DNA of 64,000 nucleotides. Origin: Clavulina sp. PMI_390 (taxonomy: Eukaryota; Basidiomycota; Agaricomycetes; Cantharellales; Hydnaceae). Made by a program: the position numbers and the translations under genes. Numbering within the stretch: the first letter of the stretch is position 1; each line of letters opens with the position of its first letter. Location: NCBI GenBank assembly GCA_015039315.1, contig WIDE01000062.1, forward strand, positions 124,001 to 188,000, given 5' to 3'. Positions 1 to 11,254 of the stretch are shown piece by piece. The notes beneath the pieces were generated by a model. The model ran no database searches. It was given only the letters and a program-made list of their open reading frames with translations, and had not been told where the DNA came from.

Positions 1-603
1 TATAACGCGTCGGCCTACACCTACGAATTCCCTTATATCAACGGTTGGAATGTTACGTTCACGATCCCGAAAAGCACTCCTTCCGGTGAGTCCACCTTGT
101 CCCCCATCTTTGGGTTGGATAGTGCCTTGAATTCTAACATGTTTTCCGCTACCATGACGGCAGGCAACTACCTCATCCGAGCTGAACACATTGCCCTGCA
201 TGTTGCTTCCACGTTCGGCGGTGCTCAATTCTACATCGCCTGCGCCCAGGTCACGGTAAGCAAAATCTAGCCCTTGACCTCCAGCTTAAGGGTGTTTACT
301 TATACGCCTTGAAAAATTAGGTCACAGGAGGGGGATCTGGCGTTCCAAGCCCTCTTGTCGCTATCCCAGGAGTTTACACAGGCAACGAACCCGGCATCCT
401 CATCAGTCAGTAATTCGCAACATTTCTGTAAAAACCATTACCTGATATCCTTTGCAATATGCGATAACCAGACATCTACACTACGCCTGCGAGTGGCGTT
501 TATACTCCCCGTTCGTTTCTTTCTATTGTTCTCACCCTAGTCGGTCATTTGCTAATCCATTACTCTTCTCTGAATAGCTGGTCCGGCCGTATGGAAGGGG
601 TGA
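1..603 (+). CDS. AA9 lytic polysaccharide monooxygenase, 3' part (5' end outside window)
   Basis: This is the C-terminal part of a secreted copper-dependent AA9 (old GH61) enzyme that oxidatively cleaves cellulose or hemicellulose outside the cell. Exons are 1-85, 164-255, 321-405, 472-510 and 578-603, all GT-AG and all in frame to the TGA at 601-603. The fragment carries the family's [17 protein letters not shown] segment (exon 164-255), with the conserved Gln and the Tyr two residues later that is the axial copper ligand in AA9 enzymes. The protein ends in a PPGPAVW-type tail. The last four exon lengths (92, 85, 39, 26 nt) are identical to those of the complete AA9 gene at 16983-18063, so the two are paralogs that kept intron positions. 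The catalytic N-terminal His and the second brace His lie upstream of the window and cannot be judged. It is convergent with the SDR gene at 947. Confidence 0.9.
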
Positions 604-946
604 ATCTTCTGGCGCACAAGTGCATCTATTTCTGTTTTACCCTTTTTCCTCCAATTGTTCTCCGCATTGCAGCTTTTCAGCTTGTACGTTCATACGAGGC
701 AATAACAAGTTTGTTAGTGGTACAGCCCTAATATTTCGACGACTATCAACGATGTGTTAGGTATCAAAAAAATTGTGAACGTAACTAAAGAGAAGACTCT
801 CCGAGCGCGGCATCAAGCTCTATGGCGAATGTCTTGCGAATCGTCAAACAGTTCTCACGTCTCTTCAGCATTTATATCGGCCTATCCATTCTATTAGGAT
901 ACACTAGCAAAGAACAAATCATAGGAGATGAGGGAGGAAGCATGTA
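604..946. other. Convergent intergenic stretch
   Basis: This is the 3' space between the AA9 fragment and the SDR gene. It is AT-rich in places; no ORF or repeat stands out. Confidence 0.5.
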
Positions 947-2265
947 CTACGATTTAGAATTATCGTTCGCCCAGTGGAAGTTCAACGGCTTCCTCCCTGC
1001 CGGGTCTCCATCTGCGAACCGTGCCAAATCACCGTACTCTTCAATACTCTTCTCCCAGCTCGAAAACATCCTCCTCGCATCTAGGACCGCGTCGGAGCCA
1101 ATCACCAGTCTCTCTGGCCAAGGTCTTAGTTCGCCGCCTTTGGTCTCATCGCGCATGACGCCCTCGCCGCGGACGACGTCGACAAGGAGAGGAGCATACT
1201 TTGTCGGATCATTTGGCTGAGAGCCGGGGAAGACCTTCATGATTGCATTCATTCGATCATGGAGAGCTTGATAGTCGTCGATATGATGTGTGTCGAGTGT
1301 TGGGCTGGCGGTGTTACCGTCGGTAAAGAAGCCACCGGGGATGAGGGTGAGAACGCGAATGCCAAATGGGGCAACCTCCTTGGCAAGAGTTTCTCCATAG
1401 GCTTGAAAGGACGTGGAGTCAATTGAGATGAACTATAGCCGGGGAGCATGGGGGTAGTCACCATTTGTCGCTGCTTTGCTCGTCCCATATGCACCGAGGA
1501 GCTGCAAACAGTAAGATGTTTAGCATATGCACGCTAGACAGTATGGATTTCTAGCAGAAAGGGCCACTCACTGGAGCAATCCGAAGGCCAGAGCGACTTC
1601 CCGTGACAACAATCGTGCCCGATCGACGCTGTCGCATATAGGGGAGGAAAGCGCTGTTCACGCTTGCAGTGCCGAAGAAGTTGATCTTGAACTGATCAAG
1701 AAGACCGTCGGGACTGGGTATTCAGACAAAAATATCAAAAAGGGGAAATAATCAATAATACTTAGTTTTCCGAAGGCTCACCCAAGCTCCTCGAGGGTGC
1801 CCAACTTCGCGGTGCCGGCGTTATTCACCACAACATCGATCCGCCCATATACCCCCTCTGCGATCCTAGCGACCTCCTTCATGGTATCATGAGGCGCAGT
1901 AACGTCACATTCCATCACATGGGCACCGGCTTGTTTCAAGTCATCCAGGCGACTAAGATCACCCCTGTTGGTAGCAATGACTTTGTCTCCCCGCTTTAGT
2001 ACTTCGAACGTTATTAGTTTGCCGAATCCGGTGGAGCAGCCCTATGATAAGAAGCAAAAGGGGGGGGGGGGGGGCAAAGCGTGAGTCGAGATTGCATCAC
2101 GGTGGACAGGTGGTGCTCAGCCCAGAACGCGAAAAAATTATTGACACCCCAGTGTCGGCAGCGTGCGGTGCAATAAGATCACAGATTTATAGCATATTAG
2201 CGTACCGTGATAAACCAAACAAGCTCCCTTGAAGCTGCCGCCTCGCCGGTGACAGGAGGATCCAT
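947..2265 (-). CDS. Short-chain dehydrogenase/reductase (classical SDR)
   Basis: This is an NAD(P)-dependent oxidoreductase of the classical SDR family, 318 aa, substrate unknown. Exons on the minus strand are 2265-2206, 2041-1782, 1713-1572, 1501-1462 and 1401-947; phases join without a break. Seen in order: the cofactor motif ITGCSTGFG, split by intron 1; an acidic DVT segment; GRIDVVVNNAG; a Ser-containing VVTGSRSGL strand; and the catalytic YGTSK (YxxxK), followed after an intron by AYGETLAKEVAPFG. The start was chosen because it gives a short leader directly before the ELVWFITG strand. No signal peptide or membrane segment is seen, so it is probably cytosolic. Intron 1 contains a run of 15 C on the transcribed strand shortly before its acceptor. 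The catalytic residues are present, so activity is likely; the substrate cannot be inferred. Confidence 0.88.
2060..2074. repeat. Homopolymer G15 (C15 on the transcribed strand) inside an SDR intron
   Basis: Fifteen consecutive G lie on the plus strand, within intron 1 of the minus-strand SDR gene and about 17 nt from its 3' splice site. In the transcript it reads as a polypyrimidine run. Confidence 0.9.
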
Positions 2266-3435
2266 AGGATGAGAGGCAGCAATCAAGGATGATGTTCCCA
2301 CCAAGATCGGGATTGATTACAGTGTGAGCTTGTAGTGTTATAGTGTCCCAGGAGGATTCAAGCGATTGCTTCCGGAGCCCTGTACAAGTTGTCGAAGCCG
2401 TGGTCGACAATGAGATGAATGTCACACCGACACGAATCGGTTATTCGGCCGTGTCAGCCTCGATGGTCCTATCCAAAGCCGATGACGCGGTCTACATGCT
2501 CCAAAGAGCATTGCACGAATGTAATGTGCATTCCAGTGGTTTTATAGTGTGATATATGGACGTCGACGATGGACATCACGGAGAACCGTTCTGGCGACGG
2601 AGAGGAAACTCATTCCTAAGTTTGGCCTTGTTTACGAACTGACACTCGAGTGCGCTCTCTGACCATCGGAATCACTCTGGCCTTTTCCTGTTGGTAAAAT
2701 GAGACATTGTATTGGACGTTATTATATTTTTAATCTTCTCCTTAAATTCTGCTTTGGTTATGGGTGGGTGCCTCTATGAACTTTACTTGGCTCTGTTCGA
2801 AAGTACGAGGCACCCATCGCGAGCTTTGAATAATCGCGATGACTTTGCTGCCTCTCCGATATTCTCGCTTATGACTCCGGTGGGCTCGCAGGCTCGTGTG
2901 ACTCCGACAGAACGGAGTCTGCTGAGCAATATCGATGTGGCTTACCACACTCGGAGGTAGTGAAATCGTGAGACTTAAGCCTCAAATCGCCTCAACTTCG
3001 CATTACAATGGGCTCGCGAGCATTTCTATACTCTATTGTTTGCCCTTTATACCCCGCCTCTTCGTGTGACTACTGGGCCGTATGGTGACGAAGCCTGTTC
3101 TGCTCTTGACCTGTGGTTACCATTGGGCTACACTGCAGCCGCTTGAGGGTTAGTGCACCATTCAATTCACATGGACTTACAGCTGTAATCCAAGCTTCAA
3201 TTTTATTCCAGTTCTACAGGCGCCTGAGAAGGTTCGGAAAAGCCGGGTTTCCTACGGGACCTGGCTTCAATCTTTGTAACCCCGGGGCTTAGGGCGCTTT
3301 GGACATCAGTCTCCACGCCGTATGCAAGATCGCCGTGATGTAATATCCGACAGCCAGCTGGGTTGTAGCTATAAGCTCTTGCCAAAACTGCTTGAGCTTT
3401 CCCAACAATCACCTCACCCGTATCATTTCATACCA
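2266..3435. other. Divergent intergenic region SDR / NmrA-like
   Basis: This is about 1.2 kb between two divergently transcribed genes and must hold both promoters. The six-frame ORFs here are short and show no recognisable domain. No repeat was seen. Confidence 0.5.
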
Positions 3436-4876
3436 ATGTCGAAAATCATAGCTGTTATTGGAGCGACAGGTGCACAGGGCTCTGTCGTCGTTCGCGACCT
3501 GCTTAAACCAAGCGAGGATGGTTCCCCTTCCCCTTGGAAGGTGCGTGCCCTTACTCGCAACGCTGGCCATCATCGCGCCAAGGAGCTTGAGGCTCTCGGT
3601 GCTGAACTCGTGGAAGGTTCGTCAGCTATGGGCTAGCTAGCTATCCACGGAACAGGGCCGCTTATACGTCTCACTTCACTACAGGATCCTTCCTGGATTT
3701 CAGGAATATCCACAAGCTCTTCGAAGGAGCATACGGGGCTTTCGTGAACACAGATAGCTTCACTGTTGGAGCCGACGCGGAGCTGAATGCCGCATTCAAC
3801 ATTGTAAGTGTTCGTTACGCCGCCAAAAGCCACTTGAGGCCCTGGAGGATCGGTAGAATCATAATGAATACCTAGCCAACATTGACGTGGTAATTTTCTA
3901 CGCCGGGGATCATTCCATTCTTCTAGTGGGAGATCGCGAAGTTGTACAACCTACGACACTACATCTGGTCCGATCTAGACCATGCCCTTCGCCTTGGCGT
4001 GAGTTTGCTTCTAAGTTTTGGCCTCATCATTGCTGCGCGACTGAACTTGTGACTATAGAACTGGGATCCTTTGTACAACTGTGATCACTACATGGCCAAG
4101 TCTCGATTCGGCGAGTTCTTGATGAGAGAACCAAACCCGATTGATGGAGAAGGTATCTCTTATTTTCTCGAGTAATCTTCTGGTGGACGGCTTTGCTGAC
4201 GAGGATACCAGGAATGCTCTGGACTTCGATCAAGACTGGCCCGTACATGGACATGTATGCTCCAATTACTCCGTTCAACAACTTTCTTCCTCGATTACTG
4301 AAAGACTCATTACTACTCAGGCTGGACGCTCTATTTGCCCCACATATCATGAACGACGGAACCCGTATTTTCATTTCCCCTCTCCATGAAACCAGCCGTC
4401 TCCCACTTATCGCACTTGATGACATCGCCTGGTGGGTCCGCCACACGTTTGATAACCCCAAGGAATTCTCGGGCCGCCCTCTTGCGCTTGGATCCGATCA
4501 TCTCACTCAATCCGAGATTGTTGAGACCTTCAAGCGTGTTACCGGGCTACCAGCTGAATCACTGCTCGTTCCGATGGACCGCTACTTTGCCCAAGTCAAC
4601 GGGCGAGAGATCCCTGTAGCATTCGACAAGCCTCAGGGCAAGTCTTATGACGAGAACTTTAGGGCATGCTGGGCTATCTGGCGCGATGGGTTGGTCAAGA
4701 GAGACTTCGAATGGATCCGAAGTGTGCATGAGCCAACGACGTTGGAAAAATGGATGAAAGAGCGAAAATGGGATGGAAGCGTGAAGCGAATTCTATTGAA
4801 AAACGCAGAGGACCATTGGGGAAATATCAAGATTACTCGGGCGACGGATGGTAAGGTGGTGGTACTGGGCTACTAA
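3436..4876 (+). CDS. NmrA-like family protein
   Basis: This is an atypical SDR-fold protein of the NmrA/HSCARG type, 376 aa. Such proteins bind NAD(P) and often act as redox sensors or as reductases; which applies here is unknown. Exons are 3436-3616, 3685-3803, 3927-3998, 4059-4152 and 4212-4876, all in frame to the TAA at 4874-4876. The N-terminus has the dinucleotide loop VIGATGAQG at about residues 6-14, then VRALTRN. The middle has HYIWSDLD and a KSRFGEFL helix, and a segment reading IALDDIAWWV follows. The intron at 3804-3926 (123 nt) is roughly twice the local norm; a tiny extra exon there cannot be excluded. The start ATG is the first in frame before the Rossmann loop. It is divergent from the SDR gene, and the two could share control, but nothing in sequence proves it. 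Confidence 0.88.
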
Positions 4877-5638
4877 GCTAAGGCTTGTTAAGCCAGGTAT
4901 AATTATAACATTTTGGGAGGTCGTTTGAATCCAATAAATTTACATCCACAGAGAATCAAAAATTACTGGTCTAAAGACTATCTCGGTCATCTAGGACTCG
5001 GGGGAGTTCTGTGGATGGTAATTACTCAAAAAGGAAGTCGTTCACGTGACCAGCGCTTTCGTTCAAGCTCAGCCAGTGTTCAGCAGCCAGAGCATGTGGA
5101 AAATTCTCCAATGCCAGAGATCATAACAACCTGAAACTGACTATGAACTCTCAGTTGGCTCTCAACTATCACCTACCAAATGTCTCTTCCGAACCCATGG
5201 CCCAGACCTTAGCGAGCGGTTTTGTCAAATAACTTGCGAAAGGTTCCGAACGACTTTCAATCCATGCCGAATATGGGAGGCGTTAATATACCTTCTTTGG
5301 GCATGCATCGGTCCCAGCCATCTCTTGCCCTTGGGCCTTACAGACCAACTTGGTTTGGGTGGCCAAGATGCCTGCAGTCCTGTGCGAGCAGACCATGTGG
5401 CGAACTCGAGACATGATGGATTCAGTATTTGTTCTTGGTGCTTTCGCTCAGCCTACGGGATTCCCAGCAGTACGGGATAGTCGGGTTGGAGTGGACTCAA
5501 TTACATTATGACTCATCTCGGTATCCAGCAGCCCGTAACAAGCGCCCACTGACACAGCCTACGTGTTGTCACGTTGATCAATCTATCTGCGCTCTTGTCC
5601 CGTCCATCGTTTGTCCCTGATTGCTTTGGTTTTCCTGC
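4877..5638. other. Intergenic stretch with one CACGTG site
   Basis: No gene is recognised in this 762-bp space. A TCACGTGA palindrome (CACGTG core at 5043-5048) lies about 600 bp before the next start codon. Confidence 0.45.
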
Positions 5639-6536
5639 ATGTCGTCATCTCGAGCCGAAGAGAATCGTCAACCAAAGTATGTCCCGATCCAAGTTGAACT
5701 GCGAGAGCCATGTTTGTCTGGTGGTTCACCACTGATACTTCCACCTGAACAGTTGGGATGACGATGAAGCCAGGCCGTTCTTCCTCAGCCCTTATCACGC
5801 AGTAACAATATGCGTTCCTTTAACGTTCGGGGTCACCAAAACAGTATTAAACATTCGGGGCGAATCCCTTATTCCCAATACTCTTGACATCTTCTTGAGC
5901 TTTGTTACTGTTATGTAGGCAAACTTTCCCGATCACATCTTCGCTCACACCAGGGATTTAATCACCCTCTGCCTCGTCATTAGTCTATACGTGCTGTGGT
6001 TGGCCGAACCCTCGCTCCGACACCCATTCTGGCTCTGGCTCTTCCGTTTCAATCTCTGGGCGTCATTCTATTCAGCTCTCTCATCTTGGAAGGCAAAGAT
6101 CATTAGAGTCCGGAACTGTGAGTGCTGCCGCTGCACGCTTGTTTGCGTCACTGCACAAGCTAATATCCTCTTCCCTTCGTGCTGTTAGTGATGCCGAGGA
6201 ACGTCGTGACGGTGTTCCGCCGGATGGATCCGTATATGTTCGGCATTGGAATGCTTCTTCCCTTCATATCAAGTTCGTTTCCATACTGCACATGCGCACT
6301 ACCTGCCTCACTGATAGATTTGCTCGGTACTTGACTTGTTTCCCTGTCACAGTGATTATTCAAGCGTCGCTTTGGCTCTCCCACACTGAGGCAACCCCGG
6401 CACTAACTCAAACTATAATATCCCTCCGCATGATTGGTAGGCCAACTCTTCTTTCTCCACTCTACTCGACTGACCACATTTCCTGATCATCCTAGGTGGT
6501 ATAATCCTGATCATACGATCTATTATGAGTGTTTGA
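5639..6536 (+). CDS. Orphan multi-pass membrane protein, family copy 1 (intact)
   Basis: This is a 190-aa protein of unknown function and the best-preserved plus-strand member of a four-copy family in this window. Exons are 5639-5676, 5753-5914, 5954-6117, 6189-6272, 6353-6436 and 6496-6536, with consistent phases and a TGA stop. After a short polar N-terminus it has the family motif FFLSPYHA followed by a hydrophobic stretch, then a hydrophobic helix ending in WLAEPSL, then LWLFRFNLW, an MPRNVVTVF linker, and two more hydrophobic segments to the C-terminus. Roughly four to five membrane spans are likely, with no signal peptide. Copies 3 (40220-41114) and 4 (46268-47179) share the two family motifs and several exon lengths (38, about 162-165, 84, 84-87 nt). 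I do not recognise a named domain. It is convergent with the DUG3-like gene. Confidence 0.78.
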
Positions 6537-6645
6537 GCAGTTCCATGTATCAATTGAGGAGGTTAGGTAATTCGCTAGGCAATATCTCTCGAGCTCCGCG
6601 AAGGCTATCCGCGATCGAAAATTTGATTGTATTGTATCAACCAAA

Positions 6646-7954
6646 TTAGACGTTCTTGTCTTCCACACTGATCTTGTCGACAGTGACAGTCATGTCGGCG
6701 GCAACCATCACACATGTGTTCTTCGGGATGAGCTCCCATTCGTCTTGATCGAACGTTGTTGGCTCAGAAGCAACAATGACGTGACGCCCATGCTCTGCCT
6801 TGAGCTTCGTCCCCTCTACATTCTTAACCTTGAGCTGCGCCTCTCGTATATGAGGGTGTATATGAAGGAAGTGACGATGCTCGTCTTCTTCAGGGAGAAT
6901 AGTGGATTGTGCGGGAGCTCGATCAGGGTGACCTTCATAGCGCCGATTGAGCGTCGGACCTGCAACTGTTGAGTAATAGAGTGATGGTGGCTGTTCTTCC
7001 TCTACAGGAGAGTTCCTGAAGCGGAAGGCGAGCAGCTGGGTCCCATCTGTGGTGCAGAGATTAAGAGAGCTGGGCCCCACTGCCACACCTGTCGTCTTTG
7101 CTTCCTCCTCTTGGAACGCAACGAGGAGTGAGATAGCCTGTTCAAGGGCATTCTTCATTTCCGCTAGATTGTACACCTTCTCCCAGTCATCTCCCAGCTT
7201 GCTGAAATAAAGACCAGCAAGGTGCTCGCTATCCGTGCTTCCGAACACGTTCGACGCAGCCTTGAGAGTCATTTCATTTAGCATCCGTCGCTTTAAGGAG
7301 GAAGTAAAGTTGGCGATGGCGCCGTTGTGCATGAAGCAGTGTCTGCCGAAAACGAACGGATGACTATTCGTGGGCTGAACAATTGATGTTGCCATTCGGA
7401 TATGGACAAAGATGGTTTTGGACGATTGGTTCGCGCAGAGTGACATGAAGTTTGGATCATTGGCTGGGGGTTGGGCAGTCCTGGCGGATATAAATAGACT
7501 TGATGAGGTCAACCGTCGCAAGTCAGACACATAGATCCACTCACTTGTACAGCTGGGGACGCGCCCCTTCGATCTCTTCGTAGTGATTCCTTACATCGTT
7601 ATAGAAGGCGACGCCTGTTCCATCCAGATTCACCTGACGGATGAGCTTCATGATTAGCTAGACTGGGCAACCAGCTTGAGTATTGGGCGACTGACAAATT
7701 TGTTGTGGCCAGCAATATACTTCCGTTCAGCTTCATCACCTTCTTTAGACAGGGTGTGGTGGAAGAGTTTCGGCAGGTACGATCCATGCACTTGCTTCGT
7801 GATCGAGTGGGCAGGGCGAACCAAGACGTCATCTAACAGCTATATGCGGAAGAATCCCAGGATCGCACTCTTCAGAACCCACATGCCTTCAAATGAGCCT
7901 TCAAATAATTACCGCGGGTTCCGAGTCACTGATGTATGCGAACCAACGACACAT
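6646..7954 (-). CDS. DUG3: Class II glutamine amidotransferase, DUG3-like
   Basis: This is an Ntn-type glutamine amidotransferase, 369 aa. In yeast, Dug3 works with Dug2 in cytosolic glutathione breakdown. Exons on the minus strand are 7954-7913, 7839-7696, 7633-7545 and 7480-6646. The protein opens MCRWFAYIS, so removal of Met exposes the catalytic Cys2 typical of class II enzymes. It continues with DVLVRPAHSI, then NLDGTGVAFYND (the usual NGDGfGvgWY region), VHIRMATS, and HNGAIANF, which normally contacts glutamine. A TDSEHL segment follows. The splice between AGHNKF and VNLDG restores the family alignment exactly, which supports the model. The gene is divergent from an MCT-like transporter with 249 bp between start codons. 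Neither a DUG1-like peptidase nor a DUG2 gene is visible nearby. Confidence 0.9.
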
Positions 7955-8203
7955 CGCGTCGTGTCAGGGTCGATCGTCACTGACAGGATGTAGTCGACGT
8001 GACATCTCGTTATTCGTGCCGATGTCACGCGCCTCGGAGCCTGTCCGAGCGCCGCCCCGCCCCGGACTTGCTTTTTGCATTTTGGCTTACGTTGTTGCCT
8101 GAAGCGCTCGCATAATCTTACTCCACATCACCCACGCCCTTGTCCAACTCCCCTATCGCTTCTGAGAGTGCTACTGGCTTGAAAAATACTGACAATTGCG
8201 ACG

Positions 8204-10315
8204 ATGTCATCCACGATCGCTTCGACTCCTATCGAGCTCGATGATTTAACGCCGAAAACCCTCGATGTGGCCAGTGCTATGGATAAGATTGAAAATATGA
8301 AGGCTTCTGCAAGTCCGAATGACGATCCAGCGTCAATCTCTCTCGGACCTGACCCCATGAGTCGCCGAGAGTCCGAACTAGAAGCAAGGAGTCTTCGCGG
8401 TGAAGAGGGCGCTGTAGAGCTCCATCCTGTTGATGGAGGTTTCCATGCCTGGTTGTTTGTTTTCTGTGCTTTCATGTTGGAGAGTCTTGTGTGGGGTTTC
8501 GGCTTCAGGTGAGTCATATCCGACAAGTCCGAAGTCAACGTGAACGAAATTCTTAGGTGTTCCATTCCCGGCCAGCTACGGTATCTTCCAGGACTGGTAT
8601 CTAAAACATGAATTCAAGGGAGCCTCTGAAGGTGAGAATCCCTGCGCAGCCGCTAGCCGCTTCCGCGGTATGACGAAACTTGTGTCATAGCGTCGATCAA
8701 CTCTGTTGGGACAGTCGCGCTTGCCATCCAATATTCCGAGGGCATTATTATGCTCATGTTCGCGAAGCGCTATGGTAAACATTTGCGAAAACTGATGGTC
8801 GGGTCCTTGGCGGTCTGTGTGCTATCAATGTTTGCTTCCAGCTTCGCCACCCAGGTATGTGGCTCTCAGAGAATGCCAATATCTGACGATATATATTCCC
8901 GGGCTCACGTCACTTCAATAGGTTTGGCAGCTTATCTTGCTCCAGGGTGTTGTTTACGGGATCGCCGCTGGCTTTTTATACACCCCCGTTATATCCTGGG
9001 TTAGCTCTTCGGCTTGATTGACTTAAACGACCAGAAGACTGACGCATCTTCTCTCCTGTACGTTTCTTTAGCTATCCGAATGGTTTGTTGCTGTGAGTCT
9101 TTGGCCCTTATTGCATCATTCAGGTGTCAACCCACTCACCATAACAATATAGCGCCGCTCTTTGGCAGGATCTCTCATCTTCGGGGGTTCTGGTCTCGGA
9201 GGAGCCGTTTTTCCTCTCATTATGACATATCTTCTCGAAAACGTTGGCTTCCGATGGGCGTTACGAGTATGGAGCGCAATGCTGCTCGTTCTCGGTGGCT
9301 TGGCTATCCTAGGAACCAAGCCTCGTCTCCCAGTAGCTCCTACCGCCAGGATAGCGAGGCCTGATTTGAGTCTCAATATGTCGTTCCTGAAAGATCCTCT
9401 CTTCATCGCCGTCGTGAGTCAATGTGACCTCAACAGTGTCTTCCATCGCTCAAAGTTGATATAGGCAAGCACAATTTTCGTGCAAGGACTTGCGTATTTC
9501 TGTGTCTCTTTGGTGAGTTCGTTCCAGTTGATGCGTGTAATGTATACAATAATCATTCCTTTGATGCTTAGTATATCCCATCCTACGCTTCAGCACTGGG
9601 CTACTCTCAGATCCAAGGAACGATCGCTCTATCTGTGTTTAACCTCGCCAGTGTCGCAGGTCCGTATTTCCTAGTGCAATAAAGTATCATGGCGCTCACA
9701 TGGGTTCAACTGTTCATTCCAACAAAAACCAGGCCAGATCGTCTTTGGATACTATTGCGACATCAGACCTTTCACAGGAGTTATGATCTTCTCTGGATTA
9801 CTTTCGTCCATTTTGGCGTGGGGACTCTGGGGCTTTGCGCATAGTCTGAGCACAGTCTATGTGTTCATTGTCGCTTTCGCTTCCATCGTGAGTTGGGATT
9901 CACTCACAAGGATCTCATTGGCACTAATGTTGTGCTTGTTATAGAGCGGAGGCTTTAGCTCAATCTGGCCGCCGGCAAGTTCAACAGTAGCTGGTAAGCT
10001 CATACGCTTTGTGCCCGCCTTACGATGCTCACTCCCTTCGTATTACATGGCATAGTGTCTCAGCCATCCCTGGTCTTCTTCTGCTTCGCGATGGTTAAAG
10101 GAGCTTCAGCTGTGACGGGGCCTCTGGTTGCTGCCGCGCTTCATCCCTCCAAGCTTTCTTCCGCTTCTGCTCTGCGAGCCGGGAAGGGCGGTTGGGGAGG
10201 ATATGGGTTCACTGGTATCACAATCTTCGTTGGATGCGCGATGGCAGCTACGGCGGCTATGAGTGTGCTGAGCGCGTTCCTTCGGCAGCGGGCGGTCACC
10301 TCCCTCAGGGCGTGA
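8204..10315 (+). CDS. MFS transporter, monocarboxylate-porter (MCT)-like, tandem copy 1
   Basis: This is a 12-span major facilitator of the fungal MCT-like branch, 494 aa, in the plasma or an internal membrane; substrate unknown. Eleven exons: 8204-8508, 8576-8631, 8691-8854, 8922-8999, 9072-9092, 9153-9413, 9465-9512, 9572-9659, 9733-9887, 9945-9993 and 10056-10315. A long hydrophilic N-terminal tail of about 78 residues leads into the family hallmark DGGFHAW at the start of TM1. Later come GSLIFGGSGLGGAVFP in the middle of the first half and GYYCDIRPFTGVMIFSG in the cytoplasmic loop of the second half. The fifth exon is only 21 nt. The next gene (11255-13440) has the same exon layout, exon for exon, showing a tandem duplication. 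Relatives in yeast include the MCH proteins, but no specific substrate is supported. Confidence 0.9.
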
Positions 10316-11254
10316 TAACGCCCATTACTTCAACATTGCATTACTGTTGGCTCTTTGCCTGTCTACAGCTCTGCACTGGGGCATGGTAGTGGCCATCGGT
10401 TCATACAAGAAGTAGAATCGTGTAGGACCCCTGGGTCAGCGGGTCAAAGGTAGAAAGCTTGGGAAGGTTGTCCTTGAATGTAAATAGATGAACTGGAAAA
10501 ATCTCTTGCCCATATCATAATAATGATATTTATCATTCTCCCCGACCTCACCGTGATGCTATGCTGGCCATCACATGAGTTGCTCTGGGGTAGGAAAATG
10601 AGCAGAATCCCATCTGAGATACGAGGTTTTGAGCCTGAAGCCTATATTGACTCAACTCATTCATTACATCCGCCGCACTCCGTTCATCTTCTCACTTAAT
10701 GTACGAGACGATTGCGAGCTCTGTGGCAGGAAAGATTTTCATCTTGAGCGCAAAGCGAAATTCTCAGGAGCCTCGATCGAACACTGTACCATGCGACAAT
10801 AAGCCCACTGCCGAGGCAGAGTGAGGGGTCCTGGCCAGTACGATTACAAAGTAGCTCATAAAACAAGAGTGATAGATACGTGTCATCCAATTAGCAACGC
10901 CACACTCGATTTTGTGAGTCATAAGGGATCGAGGATTCATACAAGAGAATTGAATTTCATCTATGCTCCTCCTCGGAGCCTAGCCAGTGGAACCGTTTGC
11001 GACTGACGGGAAGATCAGGAGATATGGCATACTTCAAGTCTTAGAGGCAGAATGGGGGTAATAAATGATCACCGCAGGTTCCGCTCCCTTATATCGATGG
11101 AGCATGTCGACGGAACCAACGAGGTATCACTGGTATAAGAGGATCAACCTGCTGTAATAGCGCTGCCCACCTGCGCTCTCCCCTCTCAGGCCACCTTTCA
11201 GCTAGAAGATCATTTTGAACTTTATACTGATAGGAGATCTCAACCCGCCCTGTG
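10316..11254. other. Intergenic region between the two MCT-like genes
   Basis: This 939-bp space holds the promoter of the second transporter. The ORFs inside are short and unrecognised. Confidence 0.5.
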
